A stretch of DNA of 7,624 nt from Anaerolineaceae bacterium (lineage in GTDB: Bacteria; Chloroflexota; Anaerolineae; Anaerolineales; Anaerolineaceae): NCBI GenBank assembly GCA_003448875.1, contig DLXG01000144.1:1-7624 (forward strand). Direction: 5' to 3'. The first letter of the stretch is position 1; every line of letters starts with the position of its first letter. The notes under the pieces are model-generated. The model saw only the letters and a program-made list of their open reading frames with translations, was not told the origin of the DNA and made no database searches. The position numbers and the translations under genes were made by a program. Shown here piece after piece: positions 1 through 6,776 of this stretch.

Positions 1-1
1 G

Positions 2-178
2 GGGAGTTACGGCGCACCCGGTCTGGCGACCGGAACGCTGGGAGTGCTTGGTCCCTTGCGCATGTCCTACGGACGGGCAATTTCGACAGTGCGCTTTCTT
101 TCCGGTTTGTTGAGTGACCTGGTTGCTGAAACGCTGTTTGATGAACCCACCAATTACAAAGGAGAGAACCTCTCATGA
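2..178 (+). CDS. hrcA: Heat-inducible transcription repressor HrcA, C-terminal fragment
   Basis: This is the last 58 codons of a gene that begins before the window; the reading frame enters at base 2 and stops at TGA 176-178. The translated piece carries the HrcA C-terminal signature: G-V-L-G-P-L-R-M-S-Y near the start of the fragment, followed by R-A-I-S-T-V-R and a hydrophobic L-S-G-L-L-S-D-L stretch. HrcA is a dimeric repressor that binds CIRCE operators and shuts off class I heat-shock genes; its folding is helped by GroEL. Here it would be the first known gene of the operon, so it probably represses its own transcript, but its promoter and operator are outside the window. The stop codon overlaps the grpE start (ATGA), which suggests translational coupling. 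The fragment is short, but the motif and position before grpE make the call firm. Confidence 0.93.
   Translation, partial: GSYGAPGLATGTLGVLGPLRMSYGRAISTVRFLSGLLSDLVAETLFDEPTNYKGENLS
158..174 (+). promoter_or_regulatory. grpE ribosome binding site with possible small hairpin
   Basis: A good Shine-Dalgarno sequence, AAAGGAG (158-164), lies 10 bases before the grpE ATG at 175, inside the last codons of hrcA. Its 3' part also belongs to a 5-bp inverted repeat: GAGAG (162-166) and CTCTC (170-174) with a three-base AAC loop. If this folds in the mRNA it would partly hide the ribosome binding site next to the start codon. The Shine-Dalgarno role is well supported. The hairpin is seen in the sequence, but it is so small that any thermosensor role is speculation. 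Confidence 0.7.
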
Positions 179-777
179 GTGACGAAAAGAAAAAACGAAC
201 CCGCCATGATCATCCAACAACCGATGAACCTGCCCAGGCACCGCAGTCTGCTGCGGAAACAATGGAGCAGGAAACCGCCGCTCAAAATGAAGCGGTAACC
301 CTCATGGAGGATACCATCACAGGATTACAACAGGAATTGCAAAACGCACAGAATCAGTGCAAAGAATATTTTGAAGGCTGGCAGCGCGAGCGTGCCGACT
401 TTATGAATTACAAAAAGCGCGTCGAACGCGATCAGGCTCAGCTGCATCAGGTCATTACAGCCAATATCATCAAGAAGTTTCTGGTGGTGCTGGATGATAT
501 GGAACGGGCGATTAAAAACCGGCCGGCCGCTGCCGAGCAGCAGGAATGGTGGAACGGGGTGGAATTGATCTACCGAAAACTGCAATCCATTCTGGAGGCT
601 GAGGGGATCCAACCGATTGCCGCTGCCGGTGATCCGTTCGATCCTAACCTGCACGAGGCCATTTCGCACGAAGAAAGCAGCGAAGTGCAGAGCGGGCATA
701 TCATTGAAGTTGTCCAACAGGGCTACCGCCTCGGTGAGCGGGTGGTGCGCCCGGCCTTGGTGCGGGTGGCGCAGTAG
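175..777 (+). CDS. grpE: GrpE, nucleotide exchange factor of DnaK
   Basis: GrpE releases ADP from DnaK and so resets the Hsp70 cycle in the cytoplasm. The 200-residue product has the usual length and layout: a polar, Q/E-rich, probably disordered N-terminus (about 1-45), a long helical and coiled-coil part (about 45-140) with the family motif D-F-x-N-Y-K-K-R at residues 75-82, and a C-terminal beta domain. The beta domain includes G-D-P-F-D-P-N-L-H-E-A (152-162) and, near the end, V-V-Q-Q-G-Y-R-L-G and R-V-V-R-P-A-L-V. The ATG start is supported by the Shine-Dalgarno sequence ending at 164 and by the ATGA overlap with hrcA. dnaK follows after 64 bases on the same strand. GrpE coiled coils act as thermosensors in other bacteria; nothing here tests that. 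The identification is secure. Confidence 0.98.
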   Translation: MSDEKKKRTRHDHPTTDEPAQAPQSAAETMEQETAAQNEAVTLMEDTITGLQQELQNAQNQCKEYFEGWQRERADFMNYKKRVERDQAQLHQVITANIIKKFLVVLDDMERAIKNRPAAAEQQEWWNGVELIYRKLQSILEAEGIQPIAAAGDPFDPNLHEAISHEESSEVQSGHIIEVVQQGYRLGERVVRPALVRVAQ

Positions 778-841
778 CCGGCACAAGTTGGCAGGCAGGT
801 TGCAACGCAATATCTAAACATGACAATATTCGGAGGAATCT

Positions 842-2737
842 ATGGGCAAAATAGTCGGCATTGACCTTGGGACCACAAACTCGGTGGTGGCGGTCATGGT
901 GGGCGGTGAGCCAACCGTAATCCCCTCGGCAGAAGGTGAACGGCTGGTGCCATCGGTGGTCGCAATTAATAAAAACGGGGAGCGGCTTGTCGGGCGGGCT
1001 GCCCGCAATCAGGCCATTGTCAACCCCGAGAACACCATTTTTTCGATTAAGCGCCTGATGGGACGCAAGTATGATGACCCGGAAGTACAGCGTACCATCA
1101 GCCGCGTGCCCTATAAAGTTACCAAAGCGCCTAACGGCGATGCGCGGGTGGTGATGGGCGGCCGCGAATATTCCCCGCCGGAAATTTCGGCGATGATTCT
1201 GGCAAAACTCAAGGCCGATGCCGAGGCCTTTTTGGGCGAGCCGGTCACACAGGCCGTTATTACCGTGCCGGCTTACTTCAACGATGCCCAGCGCAATGCG
1301 ACCAAAGACGCCGGTAAAATCGCCGGTCTGGAAGTCCTGCGCATTATCAACGAGCCGACCGCTTCATCATTGGCCTATGGATTGGACAAGCGCAAGAATG
1401 AGGTGATTGCCGTCTACGATCTGGGCGGCGGCACCTTCGATATTTCCATTCTGGATGTGGGCGAAGGCGTCTTTCAGGTTAAATCCACCAGCGGGGATAC
1501 CTTCCTCGGCGGAGATGACTTTGACCTGCGCCTGATGGATTATTTGATTGAAGAATTTAAGAAAGAAACCGGGATTGACCTGCGTCAGGACCGCCAGGCT
1601 TTACAGCGCTTGAAAGAAGCCTCCGAAAAAGCCAAGATTGAACTTTCAACCGTGATGCAGACCGAAATCAACCTGCCCTATATTACAGCAGATGCGACCG
1701 GGCCCAAGCATCTGGTCAAATCCATTACCCGAGCCAAACTGGAACAGCTGACTGCCGACCTGATTGAGCGTTCGTTGGGGCCGGTGCGCCGCGCTTTGTC
1801 GGACGCCGGTTTGAAACCCTCCGATGTCAACGAAGTGGTGCTGGTGGGCGGAATGACCCGTATGCCGGCCGTGCAGGATGCTGTGCGGCGCGAGTTTGGC
1901 AAAGAACCCCACAAAGGGGTCAACCCGGATGAGGTAGTGGCGATTGGGGCAGCCATTCAGGCGGCCGTGCTGGGCGGGGAAGTCAAAGATGTGATTCTGG
2001 TGGACGTTACCCCTCTGACTCTTTCCGTAGAAACGCTGGGCGGGGTGGCTACTCCGCTGGTTGAGCGCAATTCGGCCATTCCCACCAGCAAGACGCAAAT
2101 CTTCTCAACCGCGGCTGATGGTCAGACGCAGGTGGAAATCCATGTGGTACAAGGTGAGCGCCCGATGGCTGCCGATAACAAGTCATTAGGCCGCTTCATT
2201 CTGGATGGCATTCCGCCGGCCCCGCGTGGTGTGCCGCAAATTGAAGTTACCTTTGATATTGATGCCAATGGTATCCTGACCGTTACCGCCAAAGACAAGG
2301 CCACCGGACGCAGCCAACATATCACCATCACCGCTTCTTCTGGCCTGACCGAGGCGGAAATTGAGCGGATGCAGCGCGAAGCCGAAATGCACGCTGAGGA
2401 GGACCGCCGCCGCAAGGAACTGGTGGAAGCCCACAACTATGCTGACAACACCCTCTACGCCGCCGAAAAGACCTTGAAGGATTACGGAGATAAAATCCCC
2501 GCCGAGGTCAAGCAGCAGGTGGAACAGGCCGTGCAGCGTTTGAAGGATGTGATGCAGGAGCAGGAGCCTGAACGAATCCGGGCGGCCACCGAAGAATTGG
2601 GTCAGGTTTTGCAGAAAGTAGGCGCCGGCATGTATCAATCCGCACCGGGCGCAGCCGCAGGGGGCGGCAGTACTCCGCCGCCTCCGCCCCCCAGCGGCGA
2701 TGAAGATGTAGTTGACGGCGAGTTCAAAGAGCAGTAA
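842..2737 (+). CDS. dnaK: Molecular chaperone DnaK (Hsp70)
   Basis: DnaK is the ATP-driven chaperone that binds exposed hydrophobic peptide segments in the cytoplasm, working with DnaJ and GrpE. The 631-residue protein is full length. In the nucleotide-binding domain are phosphate 1 I-D-L-G-T-T-N-S (7-14), phosphate 2 D-L-G-G-G-T-F-D (193-200) and the adenosine motif [10 protein letters not shown] (333-342). The conserved interdomain linker [12 protein letters not shown] (381-392) leads into the substrate-binding beta domain and then a charged helical lid. The tail ends in an E-D-V-V-D-G-E-F motif (621-628), the usual bacterial DnaK terminus, preceded by six prolines (612-617) after a Gly/Ala-rich stretch. 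A strong GGAGGA at 832-837 sets the ATG at 842. Transcription probably comes through from hrcA-grpE. The N-terminal domain has the longer loop typical of grpE-dependent DnaKs, matching the neighbour. Confidence 0.99.
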   Translation: MGKIVGIDLGTTNSVVAVMVGGEPTVIPSAEGERLVPSVVAINKNGERLVGRAARNQAIVNPENTIFSIKRLMGRKYDDPEVQRTISRVPYKVTKAPNGDARVVMGGREYSPPEISAMILAKLKADAEAFLGEPVTQAVITVPAYFNDAQRNATKDAGKIAGLEVLRIINEPTASSLAYGLDKRKNEVIAVYDLGGGTFDISILDVGEGVFQVKSTSGDTFLGGDDFDLRLMDYLIEEFKKETGIDLRQDRQALQRLKEASEKAKIELSTVMQTEINLPYITADATGPKHLVKSITRAKLEQLTADLIERSLGPVRRALSDAGLKPSDVNEVVLVGGMTRMPAVQDAVRREFGKEPHKGVNPDEVVAIGAAIQAAVLGGEVKDVILVDVTPLTLSVETLGGVATPLVERNSAIPTSKTQIFSTAADGQTQVEIHVVQGERPMAADNKSLGRFILDGIPPAPRGVPQIEVTFDIDANGILTVTAKDKATGRSQHITITASSGLTEAEIERMQREAEMHAEEDRRRKELVEAHNYADNTLYAAEKTLKDYGDKIPAEVKQQVEQAVQRLKDVMQEQEPERIRAATEELGQVLQKVGAGMYQSAPGAAAGGGSTPPPPPPSGDEDVVDGEFKEQ

Positions 2738-2754
2738 GATTTAACCCTGCGAGC

Positions 2755-2781
2755 AGGGGCAGATGGTAATCATCTGCCCCT
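2755..2781 (+). terminator. Intergenic hairpin between dnaK and dnaJ (attenuator or processing site)
   Basis: A perfect 11-bp inverted repeat, AGGGGCAGATG (2755-2765) and CATCTGCCCCT (2771-2781), encloses a five-base loop, GTAAT. An outer pair, TGCG (2748-2751) with CGCA (2787-2790), could lengthen the structure across an internal loop. It starts 17 bases after the dnaK stop. No T-run follows, so it is not a typical intrinsic terminator. More likely roles are partial termination, an RNA cleavage or stabilising element giving more dnaK than dnaJ product, or protection of the dnaK 3' end. The structure itself is clear; its role is inferred. Confidence 0.75.
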
Positions 2782-2831
2782 CATCCCGCAAAGGAATTAA
2801 CGGCTTACTTGGATTAATGATTGGAAGTCGA

Positions 2832-3947
2832 ATGGCGCAGCGTGATTATTACGAGGTTTTAGGGGTCAGCCGGAATGCCAGCAACGAAGAGATTAAATCG
2901 GCATTTCGGACGCTGGCTCGCAAGTACCATCCGGATGTCAACAAAGAACCGGATGCCGAACAACGCTTCAAAGAAATCAACGAGGCCTACAGCGTATTAT
3001 CTGACCCTGAAAAGCGGGCAGCCTACGACCGCTACGGTCATGCCGGCGTCAACGGGATGGGCGGGATGCCCGATTTCACCACCATTGACTTTTCGGATAT
3101 CTTCGAGGAATTTTTTGGGTTCGGCATGGGCGGCGGTTCACGGCGGCGCAATGCGCCCCGCCGCGGGGCTGATCTAAGTACCACTGTCACGCTGACTTTT
3201 GAAGAGGCCGTCTTTGGGGTTGAGAAAGAGATCGAAGTTACCCGTGATGAGGTGTGTTCTACCTGCCGAGGCAGCGGGGCCGAACCCGGCACTTCGCCGG
3301 TGCGCTGCCAGACCTGCGGTGGACGCGGTGAAGTACGCCAGACCCGCCAGACTTTCCTTGGCGCGATGGTGCAGGTGACTACCTGCCCGGCTTGCGGGGG
3401 CAGCGGTGAGGTGATCAGTACGCCCTGCCATACCTGCAAAGGCCGCGGCTTGGAGCGCAAAACCGTCAAAAAGGTAGTGCCGATTCCGGCGGGAGTGGAT
3501 AACGGAACGCAGATCCGCCTGGCAGGCGAAGGACAGCCCGGCAGCAATGGCGGGCCGCATGGCAACCTGTATATCGAAATCCGCGTCAAGGAACATCCCT
3601 TCTTCCGGCGCAAGAACGATGATATTCTGCTGGATTTGAATATCAACGTGGCCCAAGCCGCGTTGGGGGCTGAGATTGAAGTGCTGACCATTGAGGGAAA
3701 AACCAAACTGAACATACCGGCTGGCACTCAGCCGGGCAAGATCTTTCGTCTGAAAGGCAAGGGCGTGCCGAATGTGCGCGGCAACGGACGGGGTGATCAA
3801 CTGGTGATCGTCAATGTGGAAGTGCCAACCCGTCTGACCAACGAACAACGCGAATTGTTTGAAAAACTGGCAAAAACGCTGGGCAGTGAGGTGCGCCCGC
3901 AGGAAAAAAGTTTTTTAGACTTGCTCAAAGAGGTTCTGGGTGGCTGA
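2832..3947 (+). CDS. dnaJ: Co-chaperone DnaJ (Hsp40, type I)
   Basis: DnaJ delivers substrates to DnaK and stimulates its ATPase. With the start at ATG 2832 the product is 371 residues, the normal size. It begins [12 protein letters not shown], the standard J-domain opening. The J domain (about 5-70) has the essential H-P-D at 33-35. A short Gly/Phe-rich segment follows, then four CxxCxGxG zinc repeats at C142/C145, C159/C162, C185/C188 and C199/C202, then the C-terminal substrate and dimerisation domains. An in-frame ATG at 2763 would add 23 residues, but it lies inside the dnaK-dnaJ hairpin and has no family support. ATG 2817 is possible but has poorer spacing. The ribosome binding site chosen, GGAAG (2823-2827), is only moderate. 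The last 8 bases overlap prmA, suggesting coupled translation. Confidence 0.97.
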   Translation: MAQRDYYEVLGVSRNASNEEIKSAFRTLARKYHPDVNKEPDAEQRFKEINEAYSVLSDPEKRAAYDRYGHAGVNGMGGMPDFTTIDFSDIFEEFFGFGMGGGSRRRNAPRRGADLSTTVTLTFEEAVFGVEKEIEVTRDEVCSTCRGSGAEPGTSPVRCQTCGGRGEVRQTRQTFLGAMVQVTTCPACGGSGEVISTPCHTCKGRGLERKTVKKVVPIPAGVDNGTQIRLAGEGQPGSNGGPHGNLYIEIRVKEHPFFRRKNDDILLDLNINVAQAALGAEIEVLTIEGKTKLNIPAGTQPGKIFRLKGKGVPNVRGNGRGDQLVIVNVEVPTRLTNEQRELFEKLAKTLGSEVRPQEKSFLDLLKEVLGG

Positions 3948-4857
3948 AGCGCGCTGGCTGGAAGTTTCTCTAACGGTAGATGGTGAATTGGCCGAGGCGG
4001 TAGCCGATGTGATCGGTCGTTTTACGTCTCAGGGGGTGGTGATGGAACAGGCCGTGCGTTACAACGATACCGAAGATGAAGGTACCCCTTACGGGCCGGT
4101 CAAGGTTTTTGGTTACATGGTGGTGGACAGCACCCTTGAACAGCGCCGGCTGAAACTGGAAGAGGCCTTATGGCACCTGAGCCAGATTCAACCGCTGCCG
4201 CCGGCCGAGTACCGCGAGGTTGAAGATCAGGACTGGATGGCTGCCTGGCGGGAGCATTACCGCCCCATCCCGATTGGCGAAAAATTGATGATCCTGCCGG
4301 CCTGGATCGAAACCCCGGATGAGCAGCGCATCCCGATCAAAATTGACCCCAGTATGGCGTTTGGTACTGGCACGCACCCCACCACCCAGTTATGTCTGGC
4401 ATTAATGGAAAAGCACCTTATCCCCGGACAGGCCGTCATAGATATTGGCTGCGGCTCCGGCATTCTCTCGATTGCAGCGGTTAAGTTGGGCGCCAGCCGG
4501 GTGGTGGCAGTGGATATTGATCAGGCTGCCATCCGCTCGACCCGCGAAAATGCAGCCTTGAACGACGTGGCCGAACAGATTGACAGCGGGGTTGGTTCGT
4601 TGGGAGAAATTCTGCTGGGGTATTTCTCCCTGCGTCGCGCACCGCTCGTGCTGGCCAACATCCTTGCCCCCGTCATTATCCGCATGTTGGGAGAAGGGCT
4701 GGCCGATACGATCACCAAAGGCGGAAAGATCATTCTTTCCGGCATTCTGGATGAGCAGTCCCCGGCGGTGGAGGCTGAAGCCGAAATGCACGGCCTCCAA
4801 TTCGTCGAGCGAATGATTCAGAACGACTGGGTTGGACTGGTTTATCAGAAACCCTGA
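3940..4857 (+). CDS. prmA: Ribosomal protein L11 methyltransferase PrmA
   Basis: PrmA uses S-adenosylmethionine to trimethylate several amino groups of ribosomal protein L11. The 305-residue protein has the expected plan: an N-terminal L11-recognition domain (about 1-110), a linker with the typical W-x-x-x-W-R-E-H-Y segment, and a Rossmann-type methyltransferase domain. Visible motifs are F-G-T-G-T-H-P-T-T (141-149), which is characteristic of PrmA; the SAM-binding V-I-D-I-G-C-G-S-G (166-174); an acidic strand end A-V-D-I-D shortly after; and L-A-N-I-L at 238-242 in the catalytic region. The start is GTG at 3940, eight bases inside dnaJ, with AAAGAGG (3927-3933) six bases upstream. prmA after dnaJ is a known arrangement in Firmicutes-like heat-shock operons. 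It ends one base before the convergent NAPRTase stop, so no terminator fits between them. Confidence 0.95.
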   Translation: MAEARWLEVSLTVDGELAEAVADVIGRFTSQGVVMEQAVRYNDTEDEGTPYGPVKVFGYMVVDSTLEQRRLKLEEALWHLSQIQPLPPAEYREVEDQDWMAAWREHYRPIPIGEKLMILPAWIETPDEQRIPIKIDPSMAFGTGTHPTTQLCLALMEKHLIPGQAVIDIGCGSGILSIAAVKLGASRVVAVDIDQAAIRSTRENAALNDVAEQIDSGVGSLGEILLGYFSLRRAPLVLANILAPVIIRMLGEGLADTITKGGKIILSGILDEQSPAVEAEAEMHGLQFVERMIQNDWVGLVYQKP

Positions 4858-4858
4858 G

Positions 4859-6202
4859 CTACCAGACCCGCTCCAGATCGGGATTATCTAAGGCTTTACG
4901 GCCAACTTTGGCCATGTCTACCCACTGGCCGTCCACTTTAATCCGGACGACATCGGCGGTGTAATCGGTAACCGTATCGTTGTGATTATCGAAAAGGGCT
5001 GAGCCAACTGCGTAAATATCCACGGGGACGTTTAATTTTTCAAAACGGGAGATCTTTTCCGGGGTAAAGCCGCCGGAGACGACAATCTTCACTTCCTGAC
5101 AGAATCGGCGGGCGGGCTCGCGCCATTCGGCGGGCAGGTCCCAGCTTTCCCAAGCCGTATCGAGGGCCTGCCGCACCAGAAAGACCAGACGCGGGTTTAC
5201 ACCCAGGTCAAGGGCCGGGTCGCCGAGCGGAGGCACGCTCACATCCCTCAGGCTTCCGCTGGTATCCAGCCGCACACCGTAGAGTTTATAGCGCTGGGCC
5301 TCTTCCGGCTGACCGGTTTCGATCAGCGTGCGGTAGCGTTCGAACATGGCTTTGCAAACTGCCAGTGAGTCGTGGACGCAATCGTTGTTGAAATCCACCA
5401 GCGCAATGCGCGGAATGCTGGGCGAAAGCACCTGCGCAAAGGCCAGCATGGCTTCGGCTGTATCTCCCAGAAATGAAGCGATCGCCGCATGGGCTACGGT
5501 ACCGCCACCGGCCCCGCCCCACCAGTCACCCTGCGCATCGGTGGAGACAAACGGCCCCAAGGTACTGGCGTGGTCGAAATTGTAGCGTTGGACGGCAATC
5601 TGATAGGCGTAGCCGTCGGCGGCCTGAACTTCGTGCAGGTCAAAGCGGGCCGGGAAGAACAGCATCGGCTTGCCGCGGGCGGCCACCAGCGCGTTGTAGA
5701 CATTGGTAGCCACCCGGCTGGCGCGGGTAAGAATGCCGAGGGTGGGGGTTTCCAGAATGGCAAAATCGCGGTAACGCCCGCGCACGCGCATCACCGGCTT
5801 GACATGCAGGGGGTTGCCGTCCGAAGTGACTGTGCAGCCATCGTGAACAGCCCAAACTTCTAACTGATCGGCGGTGTTAATGAAGGTATCTCCCTCGAAG
5901 TAACCGGTGCAGTGACGCAGCATGGTCAAGGCCTTATCCACGCCGACCACAATGGTTTTACCGGGGCGGCGGGTGAACCACTGCATTTCGACTTCGATGT
6001 CGCCACAGGCAATCTGGTAGGGGTCAATGCCGGGCGGCAGGCGGTGAGCCTTGCCCTGATAGCGGTAACCCTGTTTGGAAAGCACCGTCAGCATGGTGGC
6101 GATGTTGACAAAGTATTTGTCGGTATACCAGCCGCGCCGCATGCGCTCGATATCCAGTTTGAAGGTTTCGTTGGTCAGACGCTTGCCGTCGAAGATGCTC
6201 AT
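4859..6202 (-). CDS. pncB: Nicotinate phosphoribosyltransferase family enzyme
   Basis: This family condenses nicotinate with PRPP, using ATP, to make nicotinate mononucleotide, the entry step of the Preiss-Handler NAD salvage route. The 447-residue product has an N-terminal W-Y-T-D-K-Y-F segment like the family's opening motif, an E-T-P-T-L-G-I-L stretch in the middle, G-T-V-A-H (H238, likely the conserved histidine region), a phosphate-binding part with V-R-L-D-T-S-G (310-316), and V-V-S-G-G-F (374-379) followed by Y-A-V-G-S-A-L (397-403). These last two match the type II phosphoribosyltransferase barrel. The ATG at 6202 is chosen because GGAG lies six bases upstream. An in-frame ATG at 6256 falls between the -10 and -35 boxes and so would not be transcribed. 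Nicotinamide or another pyridine base as substrate cannot be excluded from sequence alone. The gene appears monocistronic with its own promoter. Confidence 0.87.
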   Translation of the reverse strand: MSIFDGKRLTNETFKLDIERMRRGWYTDKYFVNIATMLTVLSKQGYRYQGKAHRLPPGIDPYQIACGDIEVEMQWFTRRPGKTIVVGVDKALTMLRHCTGYFEGDTFINTADQLEVWAVHDGCTVTSDGNPLHVKPVMRVRGRYRDFAILETPTLGILTRASRVATNVYNALVAARGKPMLFFPARFDLHEVQAADGYAYQIAVQRYNFDHASTLGPFVSTDAQGDWWGGAGGGTVAHAAIASFLGDTAEAMLAFAQVLSPSIPRIALVDFNNDCVHDSLAVCKAMFERYRTLIETGQPEEAQRYKLYGVRLDTSGSLRDVSVPPLGDPALDLGVNPRLVFLVRQALDTAWESWDLPAEWREPARRFCQEVKIVVSGGFTPEKISRFEKLNVPVDIYAVGSALFDNHNDTVTDYTADVVRIKVDGQWVDMAKVGRKALDNPDLERVW

Positions 6203-6223
6203 GGTAAACTCCGGGGAAGATAG

Positions 6224-6244
6224 TTGGTGTATTTTGTACACTAA
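6224..6244. promoter_or_regulatory. Inverted repeat at the NAPRTase start site, candidate operator
   Basis: GTGTA (6227-6231) and TACAC (6237-6241) form an inverted repeat with a five-base spacer. Flanking TT (6224-6225) and AA (6243-6244) extend it to an imperfect 21-bp palindrome. It begins at the last base of the -10 box and covers the predicted transcription start, a classic place for a repressor to act. A repressor of NAD metabolism (NrtR-, NiaR- or NadQ-like) would make sense for this gene, but the regulator is not in the window and the link is inference. Five-bp arms can occur by chance. Confidence 0.5.
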
Positions 6245-6272
6245 ATATAAACCCAAATTGTCCCACTGTCAA
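6244..6272 (-). promoter_or_regulatory. Sigma-70-type promoter of the NAPRTase gene
   Basis: Read on the minus strand, a perfect -35 box TTGACA (6272-6267) is followed by exactly 17 bases and then a -10 box TATATT (6249-6244, five of six consensus bases). Transcription would start near 6237, giving a 5' leader of about 35 bases that includes the GGAG ribosome binding site. This is the clearest promoter in the window. It is called from sequence match only. Confidence 0.85.
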
Positions 6273-6353
6273 GGAAAACTTTTGAAATGAACGATTGTGA
6301 GTTGTTTTGGAAGAAGAAAAACGACCTTTATCCCTTTTCCTGAACATTCAAGT

Positions 6354-6359
6354 TATACT
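6354..6359 (+). promoter_or_regulatory. Possible -10 box for the DUF2905 gene
   Basis: TATACT lies 72 bases before the ATG at 6431 and matches five of six bases of the -10 consensus. No convincing -35 hexamer stands 16-18 bases upstream, so this is a weak promoter call. A second AT-rich hexamer, TATATT (6408-6413), would place the start of transcription on the ribosome binding site and is less likely. The rest of the 228-base divergent gap (6203-6430) holds only the NAPRTase promoter and its inverted repeat. Confidence 0.4.
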
Positions 6360-6430
6360 TATGAAAAACTCCGTTGAAATGACTGAAACAATCACCCGAA
6401 AGATTTTTATATTTTATGGGAGGTTTCGTC

Positions 6431-6664
6431 ATGCAAAGTTTTGAGGTAATTGGTCGCTGGCTGGTCTTAATGGGCATTGGGCTGGTGGTGATCGGCGGCA
6501 TTTTCTGGCTGATGGGACGTCTTCCGGCTTTACAAAACCTGCCGGGTACCATCAAAATTGAACGGGAAGGCTTCACCTGCGTCTTCCCGCTGGCGGCATC
6601 TATCCTGCTCAGCATCATTTTGACGGTGGTTTTGAACATCATTGCGCGGATAAGCAGCCGGTAG
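6431..6664 (+). CDS. DUF2905-like small two-TM membrane protein
   Basis: This 77-residue protein of unknown function is probably an inner-membrane protein. A first hydrophobic segment (about 10-28) is followed by M-G-R-L-P at 28-32, a short polar loop with L-P-G-T-I-K-I-E-R (37-45), F-T-C-V-F-P-L at 48-54, and a second hydrophobic segment (about 54-71) ending in a basic tail. The two-helix plan with G-R-L-P, L-P-G-x-I-x-I-E-R and F-P-L-x-x-S-I-L-L-S is what I recall for the DUF2905 family, which is widespread and uncharacterised. The start at 6431 is preferred because GGGAGG (6418-6423) sits seven bases upstream; the in-frame ATG at 6416 overlaps that site. The phosphoribosyltransferase gene follows after 112 bases on the same strand, so they may share a transcript. 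No function can be given. Confidence 0.85.
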   Translation: MQSFEVIGRWLVLMGIGLVVIGGIFWLMGRLPALQNLPGTIKIEREGFTCVFPLAASILLSIILTVVLNIIARISSR

Positions 6665-6710
6665 CCTTTGAATTAATCCTCATTGAGCTGGCTAAAAATG
6701 ATTGGTTCTA

Positions 6711-6719
6711 TGGTAAACT
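6711..6719 (+). promoter_or_regulatory. Possible extended -10 element before the phosphoribosyltransferase gene
   Basis: TGG followed by TAAACT (6714-6719, four of six consensus bases) resembles an extended -10 promoter about 58 bases before the ATG at 6777. There is no good -35 at standard spacing; TTGAGC at 6683-6688 is too far away. Read-through from the upstream gene is an equal possibility. The remainder of the 112-base gap shows no terminator. Confidence 0.25.
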
Positions 6720-6776
6720 TATCTTCTGTCATCATCGGGGGCATGGTGGCAGAAAATTGTTCAGGAGTTGGGAAAA

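Noticed and set aside
42..50. GAGTGCTTG resembles the right half of a CIRCE operator.
   Set aside because: There is no matching left half nine bases upstream (24-32), and the bases encode the conserved G-V-L-G segment of HrcA.
788..816. TTGGCA, 17 bases, TATCTA before dnaK could be an internal promoter.
   Set aside because: The -35 matches five of six bases but the -10 matches only three, and the position inside a tight operon gives no independent support.
2763..2831. In-frame upstream ATG codons that would lengthen DnaJ by up to 23 residues.
   Set aside because: The first lies inside the intergenic hairpin, and the J domain starts properly at the ATG at 2832; the added residues look like no known DnaJ N-terminus.
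3038..3848. Two long minus-strand open frames (over 220 codons each) opposite dnaJ.
   Set aside because: They are antisense to highly conserved DnaJ sequence, overlap each other and show no recognisable motifs; they follow from the codon use of the plus-strand gene.
5489..5863. Plus-strand open frames opposite the NAPRTase gene, including one of 124 codons.
   Set aside because: They are shadows of the conserved minus-strand coding sequence, without recognisable domains or ribosome binding sites.
6203..6256. N-terminal extension of the NAPRTase to an ATG at 6256.
   Set aside because: That ATG lies between the -10 and -35 boxes, so it would not be in the mRNA, and the ATG at 6202 has a well-placed GGAG.
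6655..6692. AGCCGG and CTGGCT after the DUF2905 gene as a possible terminator stem.
   Set aside because: The stem is only six pairs with one G-T wobble, the loop is over 25 bases and a short A-run, not a T-run, follows.
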